DNA of 54,926 bases from a virus. The DNA lies in the IMG/VR virus record IMGVR_UViG_3300042691_018438, positions 1 to 54,926 of that record. One strand, written 5' to 3'. The notes under the pieces are model-generated. The model was not told the origin of the DNA, searched no databases, and saw only the letters and a program-made list of their open reading frames with translations. The position numbers and the translations under genes are program-made. Shown piece after piece: positions 32,983 through 42,249 of this stretch. How positions within the stretch are numbered: the stretch's first letter is position 1; every line of letters begins with the position of its first letter.

Positions 32983-35900
32983 TTATTCGTTAGTTAATGC
33001 TTTTATCTTTTCTTTTAAAATCATAATTTCATTATTCATGGCATCTATATATTTTATTGAATTACCAATGAGAGAGTTAGTATTCACAGTAAGAGTTGTA
33101 ACTTGTGAAGATACATTACCTAACTGCTTAGATGCCGCTGCAAATGATTTCATATCCGTTCCTGCTTGCTCCATTATTGTAGCAATTTGTTTAATTGGTC
33201 CTGTTATTTCTCCCTTAGCATCGAATGCTGTTCCAAAATCTTTTATTTTGGTTTGCAAGTCACTCATTTCTTGTGTAAGAGCATTTTTTTCAGTAGTTAA
33301 ATCAACTAAGCCTTTCTCATCTTTTGCTGTTTGACCAGCGCCCATTAATTGTTCTCGTTCTGCCTTGGAAGTACCTGCAAATGTAGTGCGACCTTCTAAT
33401 GCAGTTATATCCTCTTTTTTAATACCAGCTATTTCAAGTAGCATGGCTTTTTGAGCTTCTGTAGTTGCCTTGGCAAGCTCTGGTCCAATCATAGCAAGGA
33501 TTTCGCTCTTCTGTGCATCTGTTGTACCAGCAGCATTAAATTGCTTTCCAGCCTCTTTAATACCTGCTACATCAATTGGGCCTTCTGTAAAGTTTCTAAC
33601 AACTCTATCAAATGATCCATTAATAATTGTTGCCGCCTGTTCAGCACTTCTTATTTGAATTTCTTTTAGTTTATTAGCAATTTCTATTCTTTTTGCTTGA
33701 AGAATAGATTCAGATTGAGCAACTTGATTTTTAAATGCTTGACCAGCTTCAAATGCAGCTTTTGTTAATTCTTCAGTTTTGGCTGGATCTTTATTTGTAC
33801 TAAGAGCTTGTTCTGCCGCTAATTTTTCGGCATAGGTTTTTGCTGTTGTATCAAATTCTGTATTAACTGCATTTCTTCTAGACAAGCTTTCACTCATTGG
33901 GCCTTGTACAGCACCAAGAATATTACCTGTAGCTTGATTAATAATTTCCGCTTGCTGAAGTCCAGTAGCATACTTGTCGATAGCTCTTTGCAGGCTTGCA
34001 TAGGTTTTGGCAATTGAATTTTCAATATTGCTTAATCTTGCTGTTTCTTGTGTTTTAGTTGCAAGTGCTTTTGCATATTTATCACTTTCAGCTTTTATCT
34101 TTTCAAGAGTCTTCCTATAATCATCTTCTAGTTTTTGTCTTTGTGTAGGATCTGAGGTCATACCAATCAGATTTTTAATATCTGATTGTCGTTGATACAA
34201 CTCTGCTCTTTTTGCTGACCCACCACCTTGGCTTATATTATTAAGTGCAGCTTGAAAATTAGCGCCATTTCCAAAAACATCTTTTAAAGCTTGTTGAGAA
34301 CCAATAATTCTTCTTTGTTTCTCTATTGCTTGATCCAGATCTTTTTGTGTATTTTGTGCTTTATCAATACTAAGTATATAATCACCAATCTCTTTTCCAG
34401 CTTCTATCATAGCGCCAGTTAAAAAGCCTAATGCTGCTCCAACTGGTCCAAATTGAGCGCCAATAGAACCAAACTCAGTAGCTGTAGATAACATCTGTGC
34501 ATTAAATGATACAAAATTATTGCCAGTTTGTTTTGCACGGTTTGCTAAGGAACCAAAAGCACTTGATAAAGTAGCTCCTCCAATCGCAAAAGCAAGTGTG
34601 TTCATTGATCTACCAAGTTTATCTGCTGATTGATTAACTTGATTTATAGATTGCGCTGTTTGTGCTAAAGGAACAGCAGCGCCAGCCCTTGCTGTAGAAG
34701 CAGAAAGAGCGCCTAATTGCGGAAGAGCTATTCCTTTTCTATTAAATCCTGATGCAAAATTAGGAATGTGTCCTCTGGCTTTTCTTCTAAATGATGGAAT
34801 GGTAGTTTTTTTTATGACTTTAGATTTAGCGCCTTGATTTTCATTATATATTTTTTTAGCAAAACTATCAATATTGCCTTTACTTCTGGATACTTTAAAA
34901 TCCATGGTAGATGATTTTGTACCAAATAAAGTTTGAGCTTTTTTAGTAATATCAGCACTTTGGCCTTTGATATCAAAGTCTCCACCTTCCATATTTTTCA
35001 ATGGACTAATATTAAGAGCAGTTGCAACAGCACCCTCAAAGGCAGTACCAATAGCAGCTTGAATTGCTCCCTTTGCACCGCCTAGATCATTCATTTTTTT
35101 GGCCACTTGACCCGCACTTACTGTTCCTCCCAGTGGGTTAAGTGTATTTGCAAATGCTGCCGAATTTTCATATATTGACCTTCTGATATTTCTGCCAATA
35201 TTTTGATCTTTATTGCTTTGTTCTACTAATGATTTCGGTCCATTTGGTATCCTTGGTCCATAAATATTTAAATTGGACATCCTGTAAGGTATTCTTTCCT
35301 TACCTTTTTTTAATATTCCAGAAACAGATGGCATTGTTTCTCGATGATTAATATTAGGAACTAAATAAGCATATGGGCCTGCGTTTAAATCAAGTATATT
35401 TGATTGTTTAGTTTGGTCTTGTTTACTTAATTCTCTTTGTCTCCTCAAAGCTGCGGCTTTTCTAGATCTATCTGCCTTCGAAGATCCTTTTCCAACATTT
35501 TTAAACATGGCAGTGCCAGTGAATTGAGACAATTGAGATTGATTCATTTTTCTTATGACATCAACATCTTTGCCTAAAGCATAACGAGGAATAACGGCAT
35601 CTTTACCACCTATATTAATAATATCTTCTTGATTATTGACAATTGCTTCTCCAAATCCTTTTAGATATGTTTTATATGCCATAACACTTGAAGTTGCGCC
35701 AAGTGACATGGCTTCTTTTTCTTCAGCGGCATATGGATCATATCCACCAGCAAAACTTCTACCTTTTTTACCTGTAAATGCTCCAGAGTTTGGGTTATAA
35801 CCACTCACACCACCTCTTGCAGCAACATTTGCTATATTTGTAACAATTTGTTGTTGAGTGCTTAATAAAGCATTTTGAGCTTTAATAGCTGTGATAATCG

Positions 35901-37335
35901 CTTGCTCTTTTTGAGCTTGAGATACAGTCTGATTTGCAAGTATTGCTCGCAAATTAGCGTCCTTAGTTAACAAATCAACAATACCTGACTCAAGATTTTT
36001 GATTTTCTCAGAAGCAGTGCCAATTTGCATAACGGTTTTAAATCCTTCTCCTGCGAATTTAACAACCATTGAAAATATTTTTAAGAATGCCCCCGTAATC
36101 AATACGAGACCGGGGCCACTAATAAATTTGCCAATTACATCAAAAAGACCTTGAATAAACTTATTGCCTTTTTCTGGATCAAGAGCTTTATCTAAAAATT
36201 CTGATAATGTAGTTGCGATCCCAACTAGATTTTCAAGCAAAGGTGCGAATGTAACACTGCCAATTTTTTCAGCAAAACTTGTTATTGATACGGTAAGACT
36301 ATTAATCTGTGAAGCTAAAGATTTATTGAGTGCGCTATTTCTTTCAAATGCATCATTACCAGCATTACCAGCGGCCTTTGTTGCATCTGCAAAAATTGAT
36401 GTATCTGATGCTAAATCTTTTAATGTAGAGCTTACCACGTTGATCTGATAAACACCACCAGCAAGTTCTTTAATTTGGCTAACGATTGTTGGATCACCAA
36501 TGTTTTCAATAGCATTTGATAATGCTTGCAATTTTTGAACACCAGTTTGCGAAGAATCAATCTGAACGCCAAGTGCTTTTAAGTCATCAATAGTAGATCC
36601 ACGACTTAATCTTGTAAAAATTGATTTAAATGCGTTACCAATAACAGCTCCACCACGGGCAGTTCTTTGTTCAACTGCTGTAATAAGACCAAGCAGTTGG
36701 TCAAAACTTACTCCAGCATCTTCTGCTGTAGATCCAGCACGACTAAAACCTGCCGCAAGGTCATCTGCCGAAACAGCAAAACGAGTATCAACTGCAATAA
36801 TTTTATTAGTAATATCAACAGCAGATAAACCAGCAGATTGGAATCCATTAATTGCAGAAGTAAGAGCTTTTACAGAAGCTTCGGCACTCATACCCGATAC
36901 TCTTGTTAAGATCATTGCTGCTTCAAGTCTTTTAGCAGTTTCTGCTGCACTGAGACCTTGACGAGCTAATTCTGCTGCACCATCTGCAACTGTATTAAAG
37001 GCTTGCCCAGTATTCTTAGCTACACTAAATATAGCATCTCTAAATGCGCCAAATTCTTTTTTCGAAGCTCCAAGAATTGCATTAACTTCTATCAACTTAG
37101 CTTGCACATCAATAGTTGTAGTCACAAGCTTCTTAAATGACTGAGTAATCCCTTGAATAACTGTAGTTGTAGCTCCGAATGCAAATACACGCGCAGTAGA
37201 AGCGTCCAAAGATTTTTGGAACTCAGAAGCTTGTCCAGTAATTCTTCCTAAAGCTTGTTGAACCTGTTTAGCAGATGCATTAATGCTTGAAGGATTTAAA
37301 TTAAGATTAGCGTTTAATGTAATCGGTGCAGCCAT
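32983..37335 (-). CDS. Tape measure protein, TP901 type, with embedded nuclease-like domain
   Basis: A 1450-residue protein that sets tail length and probably passes through the host envelope. The N-terminal 370 residues are a classic TP901 tape-measure core (AFGATTTVIQGITQSFKKLV, SVAKNTGQAFNTVADGAAEL, LLGLITAVEQRTARGGAVIG). Hydrophobic stretches occur near residues 425-445 (GPGLVLITGAFLKIFSMVVK) and 920-985 (AFAIGGATLSSAFGSL, VGAALGFLTGAMIEAG). Residues of about 755-830 resemble a PD-(D/E)XK nuclease (GTAFEGAVATAL, GGDFDIKG, STMDFKVSRS), followed by HIPNFASGF near 857. The C-terminal 400 residues are coiled-coil-like. GTGTAA lies 9 bases before the ATG. Confidence 0.88.
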   Translation of the reverse strand: MAAPITLNANLNLNPSSINASAKQVQQALGRITGQASEFQKSLDASTARVFAFGATTTVIQGITQSFKKLVTTTIDVQAKLIEVNAILGASKKEFGAFRDAIFSVAKNTGQAFNTVADGAAELARQGLSAAETAKRLEAAMILTRVSGMSAEASVKALTSAINGFQSAGLSAVDITNKIIAVDTRFAVSADDLAAGFSRAGSTAEDAGVSFDQLLGLITAVEQRTARGGAVIGNAFKSIFTRLSRGSTIDDLKALGVQIDSSQTGVQKLQALSNAIENIGDPTIVSQIKELAGGVYQINVVSSTLKDLASDTSIFADATKAAGNAGNDAFERNSALNKSLASQINSLTVSITSFAEKIGSVTFAPLLENLVGIATTLSEFLDKALDPEKGNKFIQGLFDVIGKFISGPGLVLITGAFLKIFSMVVKFAGEGFKTVMQIGTASEKIKNLESGIVDLLTKDANLRAILANQTVSQAQKEQAIITAIKAQNALLSTQQQIVTNIANVAARGGVSGYNPNSGAFTGKKGRSFAGGYDPYAAEEKEAMSLGATSSVMAYKTYLKGFGEAIVNNQEDIINIGGKDAVIPRYALGKDVDVIRKMNQSQLSQFTGTAMFKNVGKGSSKADRSRKAAALRRQRELSKQDQTKQSNILDLNAGPYAYLVPNINHRETMPSVSGILKKGKERIPYRMSNLNIYGPRIPNGPKSLVEQSNKDQNIGRNIRRSIYENSAAFANTLNPLGGTVSAGQVAKKMNDLGGAKGAIQAAIGTAFEGAVATALNISPLKNMEGGDFDIKGQSADITKKAQTLFGTKSSTMDFKVSRSKGNIDSFAKKIYNENQGAKSKVIKKTTIPSFRRKARGHIPNFASGFNRKGIALPQLGALSASTARAGAAVPLAQTAQSINQVNQSADKLGRSMNTLAFAIGGATLSSAFGSLANRAKQTGNNFVSFNAQMLSTATEFGSIGAQFGPVGAALGFLTGAMIEAGKEIGDYILSIDKAQNTQKDLDQAIEKQRRIIGSQQALKDVFGNGANFQAALNNISQGGGSAKRAELYQRQSDIKNLIGMTSDPTQRQKLEDDYRKTLEKIKAESDKYAKALATKTQETARLSNIENSIAKTYASLQRAIDKYATGLQQAEIINQATGNILGAVQGPMSESLSRRNAVNTEFDTTAKTYAEKLAAEQALSTNKDPAKTEELTKAAFEAGQAFKNQVAQSESILQAKRIEIANKLKEIQIRSAEQAATIINGSFDRVVRNFTEGPIDVAGIKEAGKQFNAAGTTDAQKSEILAMIGPELAKATTEAQKAMLLEIAGIKKEDITALEGRTTFAGTSKAEREQLMGAGQTAKDEKGLVDLTTEKNALTQEMSDLQTKIKDFGTAFDAKGEITGPIKQIATIMEQAGTDMKSFAAASKQLGNVSSQVTTLTVNTNSLIGNSIKYIDAMNNEIMILKEKIKALTNE

Positions 37336-37344
37336 TTAGACTAA

Positions 37345-37350
37345 TTACAC
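37345..37350 (-). promoter_or_regulatory. GTGTAA motif before the tape measure gene
   Basis: GTGTAA on the minus strand, 9 bases before the ATG at 37335, within an 18-base gap. No Shine-Dalgarno sequence is present. Member of the recurrent motif set. Confidence 0.4.
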
Positions 37351-37353
37351 AAA

Positions 37354-38226
37354 TTAACTTAAAAGGTCTTCTGCTTTTAATTGCCCATTATTTCTAGACA
37401 TTTTTTCTCTTAAATCCTCAATTCCCTCTGATTTTTTGGCTCCAGAAGAATCATCAGATTTTTGATACTTGATAATTTTGATAGGATCATTTTTAATATC
37501 TTCTGGCATATCAACATTTTTTAATCTATTGAGTATGATAGACGCATACATCAATAAATTTTTCTGTAATACAGTAACAGTAAATAAATCTTTTTTAATT
37601 AAGGCTAATGGATCTCTGTATGAGAGTGAATATAATTCGAAAAAAGAATTAATATATGCTGCCTTAATAAGATTATGCTCATTCGATAAATCGGCTAATT
37701 TTTTATTTAAATCAGACATTATTAAATAAGCCTCATCTAAATTAGCTGCAATCGTTAGTTCTTTATCTAGAAAAACAGAAGTCTCAATCAGTCGAATATT
37801 CTTTTTATGAGAGGCGCAATTCTCTGCGCTATATCTAATAATATTAGATCGCCTTAATTCTAAATCAGATAGTTCGTCTCTTTGCTTTTGAATAGAGGAA
37901 TTAAAAGCTTGTTTTTGAATATTATCATTGATTTTTGAGGCAGCTATTTCGGCCTTATTTATAGTCCATTTTAAGCTCTCAATTTTATCTTCAAAAGTTT
38001 TGCTCCAGTACTTTTTTTCGATAGCGTCTTTAATTAAATCTTTTTCAGATTTAATTCCATCTCTCTGCGCCTGTTCGAATTCCTCTTGCTCAAATTCATC
38101 AAGAGCAAGATTTTCTGAAACAAGAAAGTGTTTAAAATAAAACTTCTTACCCTTTGCAGAAAATACACTATAACCTCTTAGCACTTCTAGAAGAACTAAG
38201 GAAAGATTTAAGCCATCATCTTTCAT
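37354..38226 (-). CDS. Possible tail assembly chaperone, second gene
   Basis: A 290-residue, mostly helical and charged protein just before the tape measure gene. Residues 85-135 are strongly coiled-coil-like (KWTINKAEIAASKINDNIQK, then SIQKQRDELSDLELRRSNI). Its position between the tail tube and tape measure matches the G/GT chaperones of other siphoviruses, but it is larger. It is a separate gene with ATGA overlap (38223-38226) rather than a frameshift extension. No sequence match was recognised. Confidence 0.4.
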   Translation of the reverse strand: MKDDGLNLSLVLLEVLRGYSVFSAKGKKFYFKHFLVSENLALDEFEQEEFEQAQRDGIKSEKDLIKDAIEKKYWSKTFEDKIESLKWTINKAEIAASKINDNIQKQAFNSSIQKQRDELSDLELRRSNIIRYSAENCASHKKNIRLIETSVFLDKELTIAANLDEAYLIMSDLNKKLADLSNEHNLIKAAYINSFFELYSLSYRDPLALIKKDLFTVTVLQKNLLMYASIILNRLKNVDMPEDIKNDPIKIIKYQKSDDSSGAKKSEGIEDLREKMSRNNGQLKAEDLLS

Positions 38227-39008
38227 TCATTACTGAAAATTTCCTTTATTTTAGCGTCAATTTCTTCTTGATTTGAGCCAAGCTTATTGTACCAAATATT
38301 AACTACCATAGCCAATTTATTAAAGGAATTATCAAAAATTGTTTTATTTTTCAAGATAGCCTTATCTTCAATCTCTTCTACTTCTTCGCATAATGCGAGA
38401 TAATGAAGTCTCTTTTCTTCATAGTTATCTCCAATGAATAATGGAAAGATTTCTTTTTTTCCAGAAGAAGATTCTTCTTCAAAAAATGAGAAATTAAAAA
38501 TGAACCATTCGATGATTTTTTGTTCTGCTTTTGCTTCAGCAGTCTGTTTATATTGATCCCTAAAAGAAGATTCAAAATTTTCAATTATTTTGCGGCTCGA
38601 AACAAATATTTCTTTTGCGTCTTCTAACTTAGCTGTTTGTTCTTCGTCTAAATCATTAACTCCATCGTAGAATTCAATCATTTTAGCGGCTTCTAAATGA
38701 TCTACAAATGCCTTATTTACCATATCTTCCATCAATTTAGAAGATGTGCCGCCAATATCACCCAGCTTTTTATTTAACATTGCCTTGGTTAAAAAGCCAG
38801 CATTAATTAATTCATTATACTTTTGTCCATAAAAGAACTCGGCATTTTCAATATCTGAGAAATTAGGTTTAGCAAAAATAACTCTATTGTTTACCTTTGA
38901 TTTAACTGTCTTGGTTGATTCAACTGTTTCGCCTTTTTTATTAGTCTTTAAATGCGGAATAGTTTTTTCAATTTCTCTTGTGACAGTAAATGAATATAGT
39001 TCTTTCAT
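38223..39008 (-). CDS. Possible tail assembly chaperone, first gene
   Basis: A 261-residue, charged, helical protein. It starts with a beta-containing segment (ELYSFTVTREIEKTIPHLKT) and a KTVKSKVNNRVIFAKPNFSD stretch, then becomes mostly helical with acidic clusters (NDLDEEQTAKLEDAKEIFVS). It lies three bases after the previous gene. Position between tube and tape measure suggests the gpG-like role; family unrecognised. It is longer than usual for gpG. Confidence 0.4.
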   Translation of the reverse strand: MKELYSFTVTREIEKTIPHLKTNKKGETVESTKTVKSKVNNRVIFAKPNFSDIENAEFFYGQKYNELINAGFLTKAMLNKKLGDIGGTSSKLMEDMVNKAFVDHLEAAKMIEFYDGVNDLDEEQTAKLEDAKEIFVSSRKIIENFESSFRDQYKQTAEAKAEQKIIEWFIFNFSFFEEESSSGKKEIFPLFIGDNYEEKRLHYLALCEEVEEIEDKAILKNKTIFDNSFNKLAMVVNIWYNKLGSNQEEIDAKIKEIFSNE

Positions 39009-39011
39009 GTA

Positions 39012-39455
39012 TTAGTACGTTAATACTATATTATCAGAACTAATTAAAATAATTCCATTAGAATCTTTTAGGAAGTTGACAGTATCCAAGCCTTTATGCG
39101 AGAAACTGATAGAAGATTCGCCGTTTTTGTCGAATTCCACGCAGTTAATTAAATCTCCCTGTATGTCATTATTAATTAACTTATTATTAATATAGGAAGA
39201 AAAATGCTGATCCTTATGCTGTACTATTTTAAATTGGAAGGGCGTATTTGATTTATACCCACCAATAAAAGATCCAGAGTTATCAAAAATATATCCTTCG
39301 TATCCAGATAATGAAAATCTTGTAAGATCTAAATTACCATATTGCTCGCTACCAATGCCAAGGCTAATTGAAAATGGATTATCGGTAGATTCTATTATGA
39401 CATTAAAATCAATAATAGATTGTTGATATCCAGTAATATCCTTGTAAACTTTCAT
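39012..39455 (-). CDS. Small beta-rich tail protein, unrecognised
   Basis: A 147-residue protein located between the tail tube gene and the chaperone candidates. Strand-rich sequence (FSISLGIGSEQYGNLDLTRF, SGYEGYIFDNSGSFIGGYKS, VEFDKNGESSISFSHKGLD) suggests a small sandwich, possibly a tail decoration or LamG-like lectin domain. It starts right behind the tube-gene terminator with a GTGTAA motif 9 bases before its ATG, so it may have its own transcript. No function assigned. Confidence 0.5.
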   Translation of the reverse strand: MKVYKDITGYQQSIIDFNVIIESTDNPFSISLGIGSEQYGNLDLTRFSLSGYEGYIFDNSGSFIGGYKSNTPFQFKIVQHKDQHFSSYINNKLINNDIQGDLINCVEFDKNGESSISFSHKGLDTVNFLKDSNGIILISSDNIVLTY

Positions 39456-39464
39456 TGAAGTATA

Positions 39465-39470
39465 TTACAC
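39465..39470 (-). promoter_or_regulatory. GTGTAA motif after the tube-gene terminator
   Basis: GTGTAATATACTTCAATG on the minus strand: GTGTAA is 9 bases before the ATG at 39455 and directly behind the T run of the terminator at 39471-39506. It is well placed to restart transcription. Confidence 0.45.
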
Positions 39471-39506
39471 AAAAAATAAGCCCCATCTTTCGATGAGGCT
39501 TATTTT
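39471..39506 (-). terminator. Intrinsic terminator after the tail tube gene
   Basis: On the minus strand AATAAGCC-T-CATC, loop GAAA, GATG-G-GGCTTATT forms a long stem with one mismatch, followed by TTTTTT. It ends the tail tube transcript, which fits the need for high expression of the tube. Confidence 0.85.
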
Positions 39507-39528
39507 AAATTTATAACGATTTGTGTTA

Positions 39529-40719
39529 TTAGATTGGTTGATTAGCAGCAGCAGCAGCAGTACCACTCCATATTGTAGGAGCAGTATATGATCCAGCGCC
39601 AGTCCAGAATAGACCATCAGTTGTAGTACTAACACCTCCGATTTGAGCAGAGAATGTAAGATCTACTGTTTCATTATCTTCAAGACCTTGTGAGAAGTTT
39701 TGAGAATCAAGAACAGCATTCTTTAATTGATAGTATTGTTGAACTACACCAGCATCATTTTTTACATTAAGAGTAATATTAGTTGTATTATTACCAGCAG
39801 TTCCAGTAAGCACATATTCTAGAGCGCCTGCTGCAAAATTCTTTACAAGACTGCTCATTGACATAGTAACATTGATTGGGAACTCAAGAGGTTTTGCGTA
39901 TGCTCTTTCTTTACCTAAGCACTCAATATTGCCACGGGAAAGTGGAATTTCAATTGAGCAGCTTTGCAAGCAAACATCGCCAAAGTGAACACCACCAACT
40001 TTACCAACACCATTAGCAGTATCGGTAGAAATATTATTTGAATCAAAGCTAACAATAACATCGTCTGGACGAAGAACAAGAACATTCATGCTGCCAGTAC
40101 TTGGTGGGCCAAGTGCAAAGATGCCAGAATCTGCTCTTTGACCCTCTTCATTAATGGCTGGATTCTTAAATCCAGAATGTCCACCAGTATAGAAAACAAT
40201 ATTAGAGGCTTCAAATTCAACATCTGCTCTTGGAATTTCGCCAACAGAGAAGTTTGCGGTATAAGAGGTCATTGTGCAATTTCCAAAACCAATAACATCA
40301 TGATTGGCAGCTTGGGTTTCAAATACTGAAGAATTAAATGCGTCTTCACCTTCTTTTACTGTCAATACATAAATATTTTTTTGACGATGAGTTGGAGATT
40401 CTGTAAGAATACCAGAAATAACTTGTGCGTCTGTTGAGCTAACAAACCCTAATGCTAATTCATTTTCGCCATCGCCAAGGTAATAACCAAGTGAAAGAGA
40501 AGGATTGATTTCTGACATTGTTAATGTACCGATACGAGCAAGTTGACCGAATTCGCGGATATCTTGCCTAGCACCAGCTAAGTCAATGTCAAAAGATAAT
40601 GTATCAACACGGTGTAATTGGTGGCCGCTAATAGCATTAGTACTAGCACCCGAATACCACCCCGTATTAGAAACATAAACAGCTTTATTTTGTGAGATTA
40701 CTCTTGTTCTTGTAGCCAT
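39529..40719 (-). CDS. Major tail tube protein
   Basis: A 396-residue structural protein, probably the repeating tail tube subunit. It begins TRTRVISQNKAVYVSNTGWY. Predicted strands include LHRVDTLSFDIDLAGARQDI, CTMTSYTANFSVGEIPRADV, LQSCSIEIPLSRGNIECLGK and VDLTFSAQIGGVSTTTDGLF. The ending TVDLTFSAQIGG is typical of tube proteins. It is followed by its own strong terminator and placed upstream of chaperone candidates and the tape measure. Only one such gene is seen and no sheath, hence siphovirus-like. GTGTAA lies 24 bases before its ATG. Confidence 0.72.
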   Translation of the reverse strand: MATRTRVISQNKAVYVSNTGWYSGASTNAISGHQLHRVDTLSFDIDLAGARQDIREFGQLARIGTLTMSEINPSLSLGYYLGDGENELALGFVSSTDAQVISGILTESPTHRQKNIYVLTVKEGEDAFNSSVFETQAANHDVIGFGNCTMTSYTANFSVGEIPRADVEFEASNIVFYTGGHSGFKNPAINEEGQRADSGIFALGPPSTGSMNVLVLRPDDVIVSFDSNNISTDTANGVGKVGGVHFGDVCLQSCSIEIPLSRGNIECLGKERAYAKPLEFPINVTMSMSSLVKNFAAGALEYVLTGTAGNNTTNITLNVKNDAGVVQQYYQLKNAVLDSQNFSQGLEDNETVDLTFSAQIGGVSTTTDGLFWTGAGSYTAPTIWSGTAAAAANQPI

Positions 40720-40743
40720 ATTCTATAGAAATGTTTATTCTTA

Positions 40744-40749
40744 TTACAC
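40744..40749 (-). promoter_or_regulatory. GTGTAA motif before the tail tube gene
   Basis: GTGTAATAAG on the minus strand in the 34-base gap before the tube gene, 24 bases ahead of the ATG. Part of the recurrent motif set; a promoter for this highly expressed gene is plausible. Confidence 0.4.
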
Positions 40750-40753
40750 GAAT

Positions 40754-41632
40754 TTAAACTCTAGGGAATCTATAAGTAGATAAATCAAAATCTACAAAAG
40801 CAATTAAAAAATTCTTATTCAATTGTTCCCGAACACTTTCTGAGACAACCTTCGAAACAGAAACCTTTTCGACAAATGATGTCGGAGCATTTGCACCCTG
40901 ACTTGACTTTAATGAATCATAAGAATAAGGAAAATTTTTGATAGAGTAAGAGTATCCATACGGAAAATCTTCATATGGAATATGTGTAATTTGCTCTCTA
41001 GCAGTATCCCTTAATCTTGAAATAACGCTATCTAAAATATAAGAATCTTTTGTTAGAACCATGATCCTAACTCTGGTTTTAGTATCTTCTTCGCCACCAA
41101 AACAAAATTCCTCATTTGAAGATGAAGCAATAGAAACAAAACAAGCAGGAAGAAAGTAAGTATTCTCATCCAATTTGCTATTCTTTGTATATAAATAGGG
41201 GGTGCTTTGACCATCTTCTATAAAGTCAGAATGCATAATAAAGTCTAGATCATTATCATGCGAAATATAAGTATTAACTTCTTTGACAGAAAATACTCCA
41301 CTAACATTTAAGTTAGTTCCAGAAGCAGATGGAAATAGAATTCTACCATTTTGGTAATCAATATAAACACCACCATTACTTGCGGGATTACCAGTAATAA
41401 ATGAACCTCCGACAAAGAATCCAGAATTAACGACATCTATATTACTCTCAGCAACAAGTTGACGATACTCTCCTTGATATCCGACCATATCGCTTGGGAT
41501 ATCGTTAAAATCTACATACTTAAAAGAGTTTGTTAAATTAGTCAAATAAGCTTTAGTATCATCTTTGAGTAAGCGATTTTCTAACCAAAGATAAAAACTG
41601 GATAAAAGATTTTGATCAAATTGCGCTTTCAT
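40754..41632 (-). CDS. Neck/tail terminator-like protein
   Basis: A 292-residue protein between the neck genes and the tail tube. It begins MKAQFDQNLLSSFYLWLENR, has a beta-rich insert (NDLDFIMHSDFIEDGQSTPY), and ends FLIAFVDFDLSTYRFPRV. Position (last before the tube gene) fits a tail terminator or a tail-completion protein, but it is longer than lambda gpU-type proteins. No family match made by eye. Overlaps the upstream gene by 4 bases. Confidence 0.45.
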   Translation of the reverse strand: MKAQFDQNLLSSFYLWLENRLLKDDTKAYLTNLTNSFKYVDFNDIPSDMVGYQGEYRQLVAESNIDVVNSGFFVGGSFITGNPASNGGVYIDYQNGRILFPSASGTNLNVSGVFSVKEVNTYISHDNDLDFIMHSDFIEDGQSTPYLYTKNSKLDENTYFLPACFVSIASSSNEEFCFGGEEDTKTRVRIMVLTKDSYILDSVISRLRDTAREQITHIPYEDFPYGYSYSIKNFPYSYDSLKSSQGANAPTSFVEKVSVSKVVSESVREQLNKNFLIAFVDFDLSTYRFPRV

Positions 41633-42249
41633 TTATCTAAATTTTCCAAACTCTTTTGAAATTTCTTAAATATACCAGAAATGTAAGGAGTTGTTTTAAA
41701 TGTTACACTCTTTTTGCTATTTTTAATCTGTATAGCGGTTCCAGAAATAGATTCTTTAAATCCAGAAGCACTATACAAATAGCTCCCTAAATTACTGATA
41801 CCTTTTTCTACGCCTTCTGCCCAACTTGTTCCAGAAGCCCAAGGCAATGGAGTTACAGAAAATATTTCATCTTTTGATGGAACAAGGATAGTGATTTTGA
41901 ATCGCCCAGATGATACAGCACGAACTTTAAATGTCATTTTCTGCGATAATATTTCTTCAATCACAGAAGTTGGATCTTCTCCAGAATCAAAACCAATAAA
42001 TGAGAAAAGATTGCCGTAACCTCCAAGTGTACCACTAATATTCGATGCACTTGGCCCACCTTTAAGCTCTAATGTAACAGCATGATTATTAAAATCTTTA
42101 ATTAATTTTTCTTGAATTTGATCAATTCTTGGTTCTAATTCCTTTCGAATCTCAATAGCTGTAGCCTCTTGATAAGTAATATCTTTCAATAATTGAGCGT
42201 AGTTTATATCAACTACGAATTTTGTAGAAGATAAAAAAGCTCTTGACAT
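41629..42249 (-). CDS. Neck / tail completion-like protein
   Basis: A 206-residue protein with an N-terminal helix pair (EIRKELEPRIDQIQEKLIKD) and a beta-rich middle (MTFKVRAVSSGRFKITILV). The segment PLPWASGTSWAEGVEKGISN recalls the HK97 gp10-type tail-completion family. It lies third in the neck gene series after the capsid genes. Overlaps neighbours by 1-4 bases. The family assignment is tentative. Confidence 0.45.
   Translation of the reverse strand: MSRAFLSSTKFVVDINYAQLLKDITYQEATAIEIRKELEPRIDQIQEKLIKDFNNHAVTLELKGGPSASNISGTLGGYGNLFSFIGFDSGEDPTSVIEEILSQKMTFKVRAVSSGRFKITILVPSKDEIFSVTPLPWASGTSWAEGVEKGISNLGSYLYSASGFKESISGTAIQIKNSKKSVTFKTTPYISGIFKKFQKSLENLDK

Noticed and set aside
38223-38260. 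Programmed frameshift linking the two tail chaperone candidates
   Set aside because: No convincing slippery heptamer was seen at the end of the first gene, and the ATGA overlap gives a simpler explanation.
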